From Sneathiella sp. (GTDB taxonomy: Bacteria; Pseudomonadota; Alphaproteobacteria; Sneathiellales; Sneathiellaceae): 60,379 nt of DNA. Position 1 is the stretch's first letter, and each line of letters starts with the position of its first letter. Of the stretch, positions 27,029 through 37,097 are shown one piece after another. The stretch lies in NCBI RefSeq assembly GCF_002694385.1, contig NZ_NZMB01000012.1, positions 162,112-222,490 of the forward strand. The letters run 5' to 3'. The notes beneath the pieces were generated by a model that saw nothing but the letters and a program-made list of their open reading frames with translations, was not told the origin of the DNA and searched no databases. Position numbers and translations under genes: made by a program.

Positions 27029-27408
27029 GCGGTGAAATCTACGACCGGGCCGGGCGGCCCAAACCAACGGAAGTCCGTCTGAAACAGCAGGAGAAAACGC
27101 TGATCATCACTTTTGAAGATGGCAACAGCTTTCATCTTCCCGCCGAATTGCTCAGGGTTGAAAGCCCGTCCGCCGAGGTGCAGGGGCACGGCGCCAGTCA
27201 GAAGCAGATAGTCGCCGGACGGCGGCATGTCGGCATCATGGGGCTGGAGCCGGTCGGCAATTACGCCATCCGCCTGAAATTCGACGATCTGCATGACACC
27301 GGCCTGTTCTCATGGGCCTATCTTTATGAACTTGGCCTGAAACAGGACAGCCTCTGGCAGGGGTATCTCGACAACCTTGAAAAGGCGGGCCTCAGCCGCG
27401 ATCCGTAA
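27025..27408 (+). CDS. DUF971 protein (gamma-butyrobetaine hydroxylase N-terminal-like)
   Basis: A 127-residue protein: [59 protein letters not shown] and SWAYLYELG. It is the small zinc/iron-binding-type domain found at the N-terminus of butyrobetaine hydroxylases, here alone. The ATG overlaps the trm112-like stop. In proteobacteria DUF971 proteins are linked with Fe-S or P-loop assembly factors, but the function here is undetermined. It converges with the UbiH-like gene. Confidence 0.9.
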   Translation: MSGEIYDRAGRPKPTEVRLKQQEKTLIITFEDGNSFHLPAELLRVESPSAEVQGHGASQKQIVAGRRHVGIMGLEPVGNYAIRLKFDDLHDTGLFSWAYLYELGLKQDSLWQGYLDNLEKAGLSRDP

Positions 27409-27423
27409 CGGGCCGCGCACGCG

Positions 27424-28641
27424 TTAGAGCGCCTCTCCCCGCAGCAGGCGCGGCATCTTGCCAACCGTGCCGCGCGCATGTTCCATGAAAAAGCCTTTCA
27501 GCCGCGGCATTTTATTGACGGCGGCAAGGCCAATGTCCCGCGCCAGGCGAACCGGAGCGACGTCATTGGTGAAAAGCCGGTTGAGCCCGTCCGTAATGGC
27601 CAGCAGGGTGATGCTGTCAAAGCGCCGCCAACGCTGGTAATCCTCCAGCGGCATCGCGCCGCCGATATCCTGACCGAGCCGCGCGGCGTCGATCACCACC
27701 TCCGCCAGTGCCGCCACATCACGCAGGCCAAGGTTAAGTCCCTGTCCCGCAATCGGATGCATGCCATGGGCCGCATCGCCGATCAGCGCCAGCCGCTCCG
27801 CCACATAGCTTTCCGACTGATGCAGGGTGAGCGGATAGCTCCAGCGCGGGCCGACTACTTTCAGCGCGCCGAGATAGTCGCCAAAGCGCTTGGCCATCTC
27901 CCGCTGGAATTCAGCCTCCGGCAGCGCCATGATCACTTTCGCCCGCTCCGTTGGTTCTGTCCAGACGAGGGAGGAACGATTACCCGTCATCGGCAGAATG
28001 GCAAAAGGACCCGGTTTCAGGAACCGTTCCTGTGCAACCCCGTGATGGGGAATTTCATGGGCCACGGTGCAGACAATCCCCATCTGATCATAGGACCAGC
28101 CGACTGTTTTGATCCCCGCCGACTGGCGCAGCGGTGAATTCCGCCCATCTGCCGCCACAAGCAGCCGCGCCCGCACTGTCCCGCCGCCCACAAGCCGCGC
28201 CGTCACGCCGGAAGAACCGCGGATCACCTCTTCGTATTCCGCAGGCGCCATGACTGTCAGCGTCGGAATTTCGCCCGCCCGCCTGTACAGCGCCTCCCGC
28301 AAATGCCGGTTTTCGACCATATGGCCGAACGGCTCATCCCCAAGCTGCCGATGGTCATAATGCAGAAAGCATTTTGACGGGCCATCCGTGATGCGGATAT
28401 CGAGCATGGGCTCTTTTTTGCGTACATAGTCCCAGACACCGGCGGCCCGCAGCAGGTTACGCGAGGCATGAGCAATGGCGGAAACACGCCCGTCAAATTC
28501 TGCGTCGAGAAGATGCGACGGTTCTTCGCGCTCCAGAACCACCACTTTCAAACCCGCTGCCGCAACCGCGATGGCGAAGGGAAGGCCGTTCAGCCCGCCG
28601 CCAACAACCAGGATATCCGCATCAATATGTTGCTTTGCCAT
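27424..28641 (-). CDS. UbiH/Coq6-type FAD monooxygenase
   Basis: A 405-residue flavoprotein with N-terminal FAD-binding GxGxxG (VVGGGLNGLPFAIA), the middle RARLLVAADGRNSPLR motif and the second FAD motif GDAAHGMHPIAGQGLNLG. Family members hydroxylate the ubiquinone ring; which position is not readable from sequence (UbiH, UbiL, UbiM possible). The ATG at 28641 has GGAG close upstream; the frame extends 15 codons more without support. Confidence 0.88.
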   Translation of the reverse strand: MAKQHIDADILVVGGGLNGLPFAIAVAAAGLKVVVLEREEPSHLLDAEFDGRVSAIAHASRNLLRAAGVWDYVRKKEPMLDIRITDGPSKCFLHYDHRQLGDEPFGHMVENRHLREALYRRAGEIPTLTVMAPAEYEEVIRGSSGVTARLVGGGTVRARLLVAADGRNSPLRQSAGIKTVGWSYDQMGIVCTVAHEIPHHGVAQERFLKPGPFAILPMTGNRSSLVWTEPTERAKVIMALPEAEFQREMAKRFGDYLGALKVVGPRWSYPLTLHQSESYVAERLALIGDAAHGMHPIAGQGLNLGLRDVAALAEVVIDAARLGQDIGGAMPLEDYQRWRRFDSITLLAITDGLNRLFTNDVAPVRLARDIGLAAVNKMPRLKGFFMEHARGTVGKMPRLLRGEAL

Positions 28642-28712
28642 TCTCTCCACCACCAGATGAATTCTTCCAGGTCCGTCTTGCCACAAAGTGGATATAGTCC
28701 TAATCTCATGTC

Positions 28713-30080
28713 ATGACAAAGCCCTGGCATGAGATGACGGCCCTTGATCTGGGCCATCTTATAGAGGATGGATCGATTGATCCAACTGATCTTGCGCAAT
28801 ATTTTCTGGACCGGATCAAAACCACCGACCCGGATGCGAAAATCTTTGTACGCCTGACGGAAGAACGGGCGATGGGTGAGGCGAAAGCCGCCGCACTTCG
28901 CGCCCGGCGTAAAGAGCGGCTGAGCCCGCTGGATGGTGTGCCCCTTTCATGGAAAGATCTGTTCGATACGGCGGGCGTGGCGACGGAAGCGGGTACGAAG
29001 CTGCTTCAGGGACGCACGCCCGATACGGATGCCGCCTGCCTGACGCGGGCCACCCGCGCCGGGCTAGTCTGCCTTGGTAAAACCAGCATGCCGGACGTTG
29101 CCTTTTCCGGCCTTGGCCTCAATCCCTGGACTGGCATTGCGCCCAACCCTTACGACCGCAAGACGGAAAGAGTAACGGGTGGCTCGTCGGCAGGGGCCGC
29201 ACTGTCAGTTGCCCTTGGCCTTGCGCCCGCCGCGATCGGCTCGGATACGGCCGGGTCCGTCAGAATACCCTCCGCCTGGTGCGGCCTGACGGGGTTTAAG
29301 CCCACCTTCGGGCGCATCTCGCTGGACGGTGCCGTCCCGCTTTCCTATACGCAGGACAGCATCGGCCCCCTCACGCGCGATGTTGCGGATGCCAGCCTGC
29401 TTTACAGCATTCTCTCCGGCACGCCCGCTGCGGATCTGAGCGGCGCGTCCCTGCAAGGCGTCAAAATCCTGCGCGCCACCAGCCAGTTCGATGACCTTGC
29501 CGATCCCGCCATCACGGCCCGGATCGGCGATGCTCTTGCGCTGCTTGAAGCGGCGGGCGCAGAGGTGACGGACGGCGCAATCCCGGCTTTTGACGACGTT
29601 ATTGCCCTGTCTTCGCGGCACGGCACACCGGCGGCCATTGAAGCCTGCATGATGTATCGCGACCTGATCCGCGCAAAACCGGGAGACATGTACGGCCCGA
29701 TTGCCGAACGTATTCTGGCCGCCGAAAAATTTTCCGCCATCGACGCCGCCGCGCTTTATCGTGGCATGGAGCGGCTGACGCAAGAGTATCTCACGCAAAC
29801 GGCGGGATTTGATCTGGTCGTCGGCCCGACACAGCCGGAGCATCCCCCCGCGATTGCCCCGCTCCTTGAAGATATTGATGCTTTCCTGCGCGCCTCGCTG
29901 ATGTCGATCAGCCTAACCCGGCTTGCCAACCTGCTGCGGCTTTGCGCCATCACCCTGCCCTGCGGTAAGGATCAGGGGCTGCCCGTTGGCCTGATGCTCA
30001 TGGCGCCCGGCAATGCCGAAGGTAAGCTTCTGCGCCTTTCCGCTGCTGCTGAAATGGCCCTCACTCCCCTGAATGTCTAA
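28713..30080 (+). CDS. Amidase (amidase-signature family)
   Basis: A 455-residue hydrolase with the Ser-cisSer-Lys triad in place: Lys81 (SWKDLF), Ser158 (GGSSAGAA) and nucleophile Ser182 (GSDTAGSVRIPS). It resembles GatA in the core, but no gatB/gatC is near and the N-terminus is that of free amidases that split carboxamides into acid and ammonia. Substrate unknown. It sits upstream of glnK-amtB on the same strand, separated by 200 bases with a separate sigma-54 promoter. Divergent from the UbiH-like gene. Confidence 0.85.
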   Translation: MTKPWHEMTALDLGHLIEDGSIDPTDLAQYFLDRIKTTDPDAKIFVRLTEERAMGEAKAAALRARRKERLSPLDGVPLSWKDLFDTAGVATEAGTKLLQGRTPDTDAACLTRATRAGLVCLGKTSMPDVAFSGLGLNPWTGIAPNPYDRKTERVTGGSSAGAALSVALGLAPAAIGSDTAGSVRIPSAWCGLTGFKPTFGRISLDGAVPLSYTQDSIGPLTRDVADASLLYSILSGTPAADLSGASLQGVKILRATSQFDDLADPAITARIGDALALLEAAGAEVTDGAIPAFDDVIALSSRHGTPAAIEACMMYRDLIRAKPGDMYGPIAERILAAEKFSAIDAAALYRGMERLTQEYLTQTAGFDLVVGPTQPEHPPAIAPLLEDIDAFLRASLMSISLTRLANLLRLCAITLPCGKDQGLPVGLMLMAPGNAEGKLLRLSAAAEMALTPLNV

Positions 30081-30112
30081 AATTTATGCATCTTTGCCAT
30101 TTTGATTAAAAT

Positions 30113-30149
30113 TTGTGCAATTAAATATTGCATCTGCACAGTGCGCAAG
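30113..30149 (+). promoter_or_regulatory. Possible NtrC enhancer half-sites upstream of glnK
   Basis: TTGTGCAA (30113-30120), TTGCATC (30128-30134) and GTGCGCAA (30141-30148) lie 56-92 bases before the -24 element. They resemble halves of the NtrC site (TTGCACC...GGTGCAA), but spacing does not match the classical 17-base site. Position and context are better support than the sequence. Confidence 0.35.
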
Positions 30150-30204
30150 CTCCCTAAAATTTTAACCTTCTGATAATAAAAGAAAAATATCTCCAGCCCT
30201 CTTC

Positions 30205-30220
30205 TGGCACGGGTCTTGAA
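30205..30220 (+). promoter_or_regulatory. Sigma-54 (-24/-12) promoter of glnK-amtB
   Basis: TGGCACGGGTCTTGAA has a perfect -24 half (TGGCACG) and correct N4 spacing to TTGA, so the -12 GC is GA here. It is 61 bases upstream of the glnK ATG. glnK-amtB is a classic NtrC/RpoN target in proteobacteria, which supports the call despite the imperfect -12 half. Confidence 0.72.
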
Positions 30221-30262
30221 GAACAAGATCTGAAATCGGGTATTTCGTCCCGGTCAAAATAA

Positions 30263-30619
<357 letters not shown>

Positions 30620-30629
30620 GAGATTATCG

Positions 30630-31955
30630 ATGCGTAAATCAACATTAATGAAAACAACCGCAACAACCGCAGCGATCTTTGCACTGATCGGTGCCGCTCC
30701 GGCCTTTGCGGAGGTTGAAACAGAAACAGCCTATGTTCTGAATACCTTCTCCTTCCTTATCAATGGCGCGCTCGTCATGTGGATGGCGGCCGGCTTCGCC
30801 ATGTTGGAAAGCGGGCTGGTCCGCTCCAAGAATACGGCGACGATCTGCCTCAAGAATATCGCCCTTTACGCCATTGCCGGTATTACCTTCTATCTGGTCG
30901 GTTATAACCTCATGTATATGGATGTCAGCGGCTTCATCGGCTCTTTCAGCCCCTTCTGGAGCCCGGATGACGCCGAAGCACTTGCAGGCACCTTCGCCAG
31001 CGACGGCTACTCCGCTTCCTCCGACTGGTTCTTCCAGATGGTGTTCGTGGCGACGGCAGCCTCCATCGTTTCCGGAACGCTGGCCGAACGGACGAAGCTG
31101 TGGTCTTTCCTGGCCTTTGTCGTCCTGCTGACGCTGATCATCTATCCGATCCAGGGTTCCTGGACATGGGGCGGCGGCTGGCTCTCTGAAATGGGCTTCT
31201 CCGACTATGCCGGTTCCACAATTGTGCATTCCGTCGGCGGCTGGGCGGCTCTGACCGGCGCTATCATCCTCGGCGCGCGTAAGGGCAAATATACCGCGGA
31301 TGGCCGGGTCAACCCGATCCCGGGCGCCAATCTCCCTCTCGCCACGCTTGGCACATTCGTTCTGTGGCTCGGCTGGTTCGGCTTCAATGGCGGCTCCGTG
31401 CTGGCTCTTGGCTCGGCGGCGGCAGCCATCGAAATGGCCAATGTTTTCGCCAATACCAATATGGCGGCCGCAGGCGGTGTCGTTGCCGCGATGATCGTCA
31501 CGCAGATCCTATACAAAAAGGTCGATCTGACGCTGGCCCTCAACGGCGCCATCGGCGGTCTTGTCTCCATCACCGCAGAACCGGCTGATCCGACGATCGG
31601 CATGGCGATCCTGATCGGTGCTGCTGGCGGTGTGATCGTCGTTCTTGCCGTTCCGCTGCTCGACAAGCTGAAAATCGACGATGTTGTCGGCGCCATTCCC
31701 GCCCATCTTCTGTGCGGCATCTGGGGCACGATTGCGGTCACCTTCTCCGATGCGGACGCGACGCTGGTCACCCAGCTGACCGGTATCATCGCTGTTGGTA
31801 TCTTCGTTATCGTCCTCAGCTCGATCTTCTGGCTGCTTCTGAAGTACACGATCGGCATCCGGGCGAGCGAAGAGGATGAGGTCAACGGCCTCGACAAGGC
31901 AGAACTCGGCCTTGAAGCCTATCCGGAATTCGGTCAGGGCTCCAAGAGCATGTAA
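30630..31955 (+). CDS. amtB: Ammonium transporter AmtB
   Basis: Trimeric ammonium channel of 441 residues. A signal sequence (MRKSTLMKTTATTAAIFALI, then APAFA) is followed by eleven membrane segments. Conserved features include ALVMWMAAGFAMLESGLVRSKN, the DYAGSTIVHSVGGWAAL pore His segment and the second pore His in IPAHLLCGIWGT; each is intact. AGGAG eight bases before the ATG decides the start over an earlier in-frame ATG inside glnK. Cotranscribed with glnK; a terminator follows. Confidence 0.98.
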   Translation: MRKSTLMKTTATTAAIFALIGAAPAFAEVETETAYVLNTFSFLINGALVMWMAAGFAMLESGLVRSKNTATICLKNIALYAIAGITFYLVGYNLMYMDVSGFIGSFSPFWSPDDAEALAGTFASDGYSASSDWFFQMVFVATAASIVSGTLAERTKLWSFLAFVVLLTLIIYPIQGSWTWGGGWLSEMGFSDYAGSTIVHSVGGWAALTGAIILGARKGKYTADGRVNPIPGANLPLATLGTFVLWLGWFGFNGGSVLALGSAAAAIEMANVFANTNMAAAGGVVAAMIVTQILYKKVDLTLALNGAIGGLVSITAEPADPTIGMAILIGAAGGVIVVLAVPLLDKLKIDDVVGAIPAHLLCGIWGTIAVTFSDADATLVTQLTGIIAVGIFVIVLSSIFWLLLKYTIGIRASEEDEVNGLDKAELGLEAYPEFGQGSKSM

Positions 31956-32008
31956 CCCGATCTGAAACGGCCTGCGGGGATCACCGTCCGCGCAGGCAAC
32001 CCGACAGC

Positions 32009-32057
32009 AAAGCCCGAATTTCCGATCTCAGGATCACCGGAATTCGGGCTTTTTCTT
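32009..32057 (+). terminator. Rho-independent terminator after amtB
   Basis: AAAGCCCGAATT and AATTCGGGCTTT form an eleven-pair stem extended by CCG/CGG with a single bulge, loop about 13 bases, then TTTTCTT. It ends the glnK-amtB transcript. A second, weaker GC stem (GCCTGCG/CGCAGGC) lies just before it. Confidence 0.85.
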
Positions 32058-32144
32058 ATCCCCCTGCCAAGCCGCTTGTATCCCTTTGGCTCTTCCCCTA
32101 AATTCGGGGGCCAATTATCCCTTTGCTACCGGTATTCAGGGCAT

Positions 32145-33338
32145 ATGATCAATTCCGAACTGTCCCATTTGCGCGGCTCACCATTTGGCGCCCTGCGCAG
32201 TCTGCTTGACCCGCTTCCCCCTGCGCCCGGACTGGAGCCGGTTCTGCTGACCATCGGAGAGCCGCAGCACAAACCGCCGCAACTGATGATCGACGCACTC
32301 CGGGCCAATGAGCATCTGTACGGCAAATATCCGCCCATTGAAGGCACCGCCGACTTACGCGCGGCGATAGCGGGCTGGCTGCGCCGCCGCTATGCCCTGC
32401 CGGAAGATATGGTCGATCCGGACCGGAATATCGCTCCCGTCAATGGCACCAAGGAAGCGCTCTATATGATCGCCTCCGTGATTACCGAGCGGGCCGCGAC
32501 CGGCGCGACCAAGCCCGCAATCCTGTTGCCGACGCCTTATTACCATGTCTATCATGCCGCCGCGATCATGGCCGGGGCAGAACCGGTATTCCTTCCGGCC
32601 GGTGCGGAGACCCATTTCTTTCCGGACCTTGACGCACTGGACCCGGCGCTGCTCAATCGAACCTCTGCCTTTTATTTGTGCAACCCGTCAAACCCGCAAG
32701 GAACTGTCGCCAGTGCCGAGTATCTCAGGAAAGCCCTCTCCCTTGCCCGCAAGCATAATTTCATGCTGATCGTTGATGAGTGCTATTCGGAAATTTACGA
32801 CACAACGCCCCCCACCGGTATTCTTGAAATCTGCCGCGAGGAAGGCGGAACGCTTGACCATGTCATGGCGTTTCATTCGCTCTCCAAACGGTCCAGCGCC
32901 GCGGGCTTGCGCTCCGGGTTCTGCGTTGGCGAAGCATCCCTGATCAAGACTTTTTTACATCTGCGCAGCTTTGCCGGCGCCGCCTCCCCGCTTCCGGTCT
33001 GTGCGGCCGCGGCCGCCCTCTGGAATGACGATACACATGTTGCGGAAAACCGCGCGCTCTATCACCAGAAATTCGATATGGCGGAGGAAATCTTTGGCTC
33101 CCGCTTCGGATTTTACCGGCCTGAAGGCGGGTTCTTCCTGTGGCTCAATGTCGGCGACGGGGTCGAGGCGGCAAAACGCCTGTGGACCAAGGCCGCCATC
33201 CGCGTCCTGCCCGGCCGTTATTTAAGCGTAGCCGGAGCCGACGGCATCAATCCGGGAGACCCCTACATCCGTGTTGCACTTGTCGCAACGCCCGAAAGCA
33301 GCAAAGAGGCTTTAACTAGGCTGGCCGATAGCTTATAG
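32145..33338 (+). CDS. PLP-dependent class I/II aminotransferase, DapC-like
   Basis: A 397-residue fold-type-I aminotransferase with PLP-binding Lys248 in FHSLSKRSSAAGLRSGF, NPSNPQG and the DECYSEIY motif. The N-terminal text LRGSPFGALRSLLDPL with IGEPQHKPP fits alphaproteobacterial enzymes annotated as succinyldiaminopimelate aminotransferase (lysine and peptidoglycan precursor synthesis). No dap genes are adjacent, so the substrate is inferred. ATG at 32145 follows AGGG; an upstream extension to 32076 lacks support. Confidence 0.8.
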   Translation: MINSELSHLRGSPFGALRSLLDPLPPAPGLEPVLLTIGEPQHKPPQLMIDALRANEHLYGKYPPIEGTADLRAAIAGWLRRRYALPEDMVDPDRNIAPVNGTKEALYMIASVITERAATGATKPAILLPTPYYHVYHAAAIMAGAEPVFLPAGAETHFFPDLDALDPALLNRTSAFYLCNPSNPQGTVASAEYLRKALSLARKHNFMLIVDECYSEIYDTTPPTGILEICREEGGTLDHVMAFHSLSKRSSAAGLRSGFCVGEASLIKTFLHLRSFAGAASPLPVCAAAAALWNDDTHVAENRALYHQKFDMAEEIFGSRFGFYRPEGGFFLWLNVGDGVEAAKRLWTKAAIRVLPGRYLSVAGADGINPGDPYIRVALVATPESSKEALTRLADSL

Positions 33339-33347
33339 AATATCCGT

Positions 33348-35723
33348 ATGATGTCTAAATCCAAAAGCTCCAAATCAGTATCTATATTACCCAGCGGAAG
33401 TGTGGATTTTTTACACCGACGGCTTGTTGAACTGGGCGGATTTGTCCTGCTGCTGCTGGCGCTGGTCTGCACCCTTGCGCTGGTCACCTACTCCGCTGGC
33501 GATCCGAACTTCAATCACGCCACCTCCACTCCGCCGAGCAATCTGTTGGGCAGCGCCGGGGCGCATCTCGCCGATCTGCTGTTGCAGACCCTTGGCTTTG
33601 GATCTATCGCGCTCATTCTCGGGCTTATCGCCTGGTCCTGGCGGGTCATATCTCATCGGGGCTTGCGCTGGGGCTGGATACATCTTGCGGTGCTGCCTTT
33701 CGGCCTGTGCCTGACTTCCGCCACACTTGCCGCTCTTCCTGTCTCTGACGCTTGGCCGCTCAATGCCGGTTATGGCGGCATTGTCGGCGACGTGATTTTC
33801 AACTCCATTATTGTTACTGGGCAGAAAATCGGCGTTACCCTCCATCCGGCCATACTGGGGCCGATCCTGCTGCTGCTGACAGTGGGCCTCCTGCTGGTCT
33901 CCTTTGGCGTTTCCCCCCGGGAATGGCGAACCATCGGCGGCACCATCGCCCGCATATTCCGCACATTTCTGGCCGTTCCCGCCTATCTTCGCCAGCTCGG
34001 CGAGCGTCGCCGGGAGACCAGGGAGTTCAGTAACGACGACAGGCCGGAACCAGCGCCGCGCAAGAAGAAATCCTTGCTCAAGAAAGAGAAAAAACCTGAA
34101 GTCCGCAAAACGCCGGAACCGCAGATTGAACAACGCAAGACGGCAACGGCCGTCGGCAAACGGGTCGCCGCCGAAAAGCAGCCCGCGCTCGACCTTGGTC
34201 CCGCCGGGGAATACCAGCTTCCTCCCCTCGATCTTCTCGCCCTGCCCGATGCAAAGCTTGTCTCCAAACCGGTGAGCGAAGAGGCGCTTTCCAAGAATGC
34301 GCGGCTGCTGGAATCGGTACTGGATGATTACGGGATCAAGGGGGAGATCAGCCGTGTCCGGCCCGGCCCGGTTGTGACCCTGTATGAACTGGAGCCCGCG
34401 CCGGGCCTGAAAAGTTCCCGCGTTATTGGTCTTGCCGATGATATCGCCCGCTCCATGAGTGCGATTTCAACCCGTATTGCCGTTATCCCCGGCCGCAACG
34501 CCATCGGAATCGAGCTTCCAAACCAGCGGCGCGAAACCGTATTCTTGCGTGAACTGCTGTCCGCCGCCGCCTATGAGAGCACCAATTCAAAGCTGACGCT
34601 GGCCCTTGGCAAGGATATCGGCGGCGATCTGGTGGTGGCCGACCTTGCCCGGATGCCGCATCTGCTGATTGCGGGGACGACCGGCTCCGGTAAATCGGTC
34701 GCCGTCAATACCATGATCCTGTCCCTGCTTTACCGCCTATCGCCCGAAGAATGCCGCTTCATCATGATTGATCCGAAAATGCTGGAGCTGTCCGTCTATG
34801 ACGGTATCCCGCATCTGCTGGCCCCGGTCGTGACCGAACCCGGCAAGGCCGTGGTGGCGCTTAAATGGGCGGTCAAGGAAATGGAAGACCGCTATCGCAA
34901 GATGGCCGAGCTTGGCGTGCGCAATGTTGATGGCTATAACCAGCGTATCCGCGAAGCACAGAAAAAGGGCGAAGTGCTCAAACGGACCGTGCAGACCGGA
35001 TTTGATTCAGCGTCGGGCGAACCTGTGTTCGAAGAACGGGCGCTTGATACGGAGCCCCTGCCCATGATCGTCATTATCGTCGATGAAATGGCCGATCTGA
35101 TGATGGTTGCGGGCAAGGATATCGAGGTCGCTGTCCAGCGCCTCGCCCAGATGGCGCGTGCCGCCGGCCTGCATGTGGTCATGGCGACGCAGCGTCCATC
35201 CGTTGACGTGATCACCGGTACCATCAAGGCCAACTTCCCGACCCGTATCAGCTTTCAGGTAACGTCCAAGATCGACAGCCGGACGGTACTGGGTGAACAG
35301 GGCGCCGAACAGCTTCTCGGGCAAGGTGACATGCTGTACATGCCGGGCGCAGGGCGTGTGCAGCGTGTGCATGGCCCCTTCGTTTCCGACGAAGAGGTGG
35401 AACAGGTGGTCAGCTTCCTGAAATCACAGGGCGAACCCGATTACAAGCAGGAAGTCACGGAAGAGGATCAGGGCGAGTTTGACGGGATGATGGGCGGCGG
35501 TGCAGGCGGTGGCTCCGGCGACGAGCTTTATGACCGGGCCGTCGAGCTGGTCTGCCGGGAGCGCAAGGCCTCCACCAGCTTTGTCCAGCGTCACCTTCAG
35601 ATCGGTTATAACCGCGCCGCGCGGATCATCGACCAGATGGAAAAAGAAGGGGTGATCAGCTCCGCCAACCATGTGGGCAAACGGGAGGTCCTCGCCCGGG
35701 ATATCGATGACCGGGAATACTGA
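33348..35723 (+). CDS. ftsK: DNA translocase FtsK
   Basis: A 791-residue division/chromosome-segregation motor. Four N-terminal transmembrane helices (about 25-200), a short charged linker (about 225-290, rich in Lys/Arg/Pro) and the motor with Walker A GTTGSGKSV near residue 443 and Walker B in PMIVIIVDEMADLMM. The C-terminal gamma winged helix (about 725-785) that reads KOPS sites ends DIDDREY. The linker is much shorter than in E. coli, as usual in alphaproteobacteria. Confidence 0.98.
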   Translation: MMSKSKSSKSVSILPSGSVDFLHRRLVELGGFVLLLLALVCTLALVTYSAGDPNFNHATSTPPSNLLGSAGAHLADLLLQTLGFGSIALILGLIAWSWRVISHRGLRWGWIHLAVLPFGLCLTSATLAALPVSDAWPLNAGYGGIVGDVIFNSIIVTGQKIGVTLHPAILGPILLLLTVGLLLVSFGVSPREWRTIGGTIARIFRTFLAVPAYLRQLGERRRETREFSNDDRPEPAPRKKKSLLKKEKKPEVRKTPEPQIEQRKTATAVGKRVAAEKQPALDLGPAGEYQLPPLDLLALPDAKLVSKPVSEEALSKNARLLESVLDDYGIKGEISRVRPGPVVTLYELEPAPGLKSSRVIGLADDIARSMSAISTRIAVIPGRNAIGIELPNQRRETVFLRELLSAAAYESTNSKLTLALGKDIGGDLVVADLARMPHLLIAGTTGSGKSVAVNTMILSLLYRLSPEECRFIMIDPKMLELSVYDGIPHLLAPVVTEPGKAVVALKWAVKEMEDRYRKMAELGVRNVDGYNQRIREAQKKGEVLKRTVQTGFDSASGEPVFEERALDTEPLPMIVIIVDEMADLMMVAGKDIEVAVQRLAQMARAAGLHVVMATQRPSVDVITGTIKANFPTRISFQVTSKIDSRTVLGEQGAEQLLGQGDMLYMPGAGRVQRVHGPFVSDEEVEQVVSFLKSQGEPDYKQEVTEEDQGEFDGMMGGGAGGGSGDELYDRAVELVCRERKASTSFVQRHLQIGYNRAARIIDQMEKEGVISSANHVGKREVLARDIDDREY

Positions 35724-35801
35724 CGGCGCGTAAAATACTGGCAATTCCTCTGGGCATCGCCCATATCAGGAAAAGCAGACCCTGAAATCCGAAGTGAGAA
35801 C

Positions 35802-36419
35802 ATGCAGTACATGCCCAAGCCCCTTTATGCGTTTTTTGCGTTGATGATCATGGTGGTCGGGATGACGCCTGCCCATGCAGCCCTGAGTGATGACGACAAG
35901 GCGCAGATTGCCCGTGCCGAAGCCTATCTCGATACGCTCAAGACCTTCAAGGCCGACTTCCTGCAGATCGACTCCTCCGGTGGCATCGCGGAGGGTGATG
36001 TCTATATGCGCAAACCCGGCCGCATGCGGTTTGAATATAAACCGCCTGCGCAAATTCTGGTGGTTGCGGACGGGCTCTGGCTTGTCTTTCACGACAAGGA
36101 GCTGAAAGAAACGACCCGTCTGCCGCTAGTCGCAACGCCGGTCAATATCCTGCTGAAAGAGAATGTCTCACTAAGCGGGGATGTGACGGTAACGGATGTC
36201 CAGCATGACGCCGGAACGCTGCGGATAAGCATTGTCGATACGGAAAACCCGGACGAAGGTAACATCGTGTTGATCTTCAGCGACAAACCCTTCGAGCTAC
36301 GCCAGTGGCTCGTCACCGATGCGCAAGGACAGGTCACCAGCATCAGCCTCGGCAAGATCGAAAAGAACGTCCAGTTGAAACCGGAACTCTTCACCTTCTT
36401 CGACAGCGATTACGAATAA
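35802..36419 (+). CDS. lolA: Outer-membrane lipoprotein carrier LolA
   Basis: A 205-residue periplasmic carrier that moves lipoproteins from LolCDE to the outer membrane. The signal peptide ends in AHA (about residue 26). The mature part has FKADFLQIDSSGGIAEGDVYMRKPGRMRFEY, cited in part, typical of the family. It follows ftsK, the usual order. GTGAG just before the first ATG favours 35802 over an ATG three codons on. Confidence 0.93.
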   Translation: MQYMPKPLYAFFALMIMVVGMTPAHAALSDDDKAQIARAEAYLDTLKTFKADFLQIDSSGGIAEGDVYMRKPGRMRFEYKPPAQILVVADGLWLVFHDKELKETTRLPLVATPVNILLKENVSLSGDVTVTDVQHDAGTLRISIVDTENPDEGNIVLIFSDKPFELRQWLVTDAQGQVTSISLGKIEKNVQLKPELFTFFDSDYE

Positions 36420-36483
36420 ACATGAACGGACCATCAAATCCATGTTAGATATCCTGTAAGCTGCAAGGATAGACGAGCCCGAT

Positions 36484-37077
36484 ATGGATTATGACGCCGA
36501 GTTTGATGACGACCTCCCCGATATCGAGGATTACCCGACCCTGCGGTCGGTCGTCCGCTTCAACAAGCTGATCCCGGCCGTTGCTTGGTTTTCCGCCATT
36601 GGCGAGCCGCTCGCACGATCTGTATTTCCGATTGCGCGCGCCTATATGGACACTCTCGGCTTTCCCGCCGCATATGTTGCGGAAGTGGCGGATTGGGAAG
36701 ATGCGGCCTATGCCGCCGCCAATCCCGAGTTTAACAGCGACTGGTGGGAAGCGGAGGAACAGCTTCGCATGGCGCTCACCGATGCGGCCCTCGAACTCAT
36801 GAGCGAGGAAGACCTCACCCTTGCCCTCACCCATGTTTCCGCCACCGCCTCCAAAGTCATCACAGACGCCTTTGAAGCCGTCACTGATGATGCGGGGATT
36901 GATGATCAGGAGCTTGTCCGCGCCGCCATTGGTTCGGCCGTCCAGGCCTGCCATCAGGCTGCCCTCGTCCTCGCGGCAGGGGAAGAGGATGACCATCCCT
37001 TCGCACTCAAATACCGGCTGTATGAGCAGGGCCACTGGCCGATTGCGCTGACCGGCGGCAGTTTCCATATTTTCTGA
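36484..37077 (+). CDS. Hypothetical acidic protein
   Basis: A 197-residue cytosolic protein, strongly acidic at the start (MDYDAEFDDDLPDIEDYP), then helical with many Ala, Glu and Trp residues. It has no signal peptide or membrane segment and no recognised domain. It lies between lolA and a PhyH-type dioxygenase gene, 20 bases apart from the latter, so the two may share a transcript. Function unknown. Confidence 0.7.
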   Translation: MDYDAEFDDDLPDIEDYPTLRSVVRFNKLIPAVAWFSAIGEPLARSVFPIARAYMDTLGFPAAYVAEVADWEDAAYAAANPEFNSDWWEAEEQLRMALTDAALELMSEEDLTLALTHVSATASKVITDAFEAVTDDAGIDDQELVRAAIGSAVQACHQAALVLAAGEEDDHPFALKYRLYEQGHWPIALTGGSFHIF

Positions 37078-37097
37078 AAGACAGGCGAAACAGAGAT

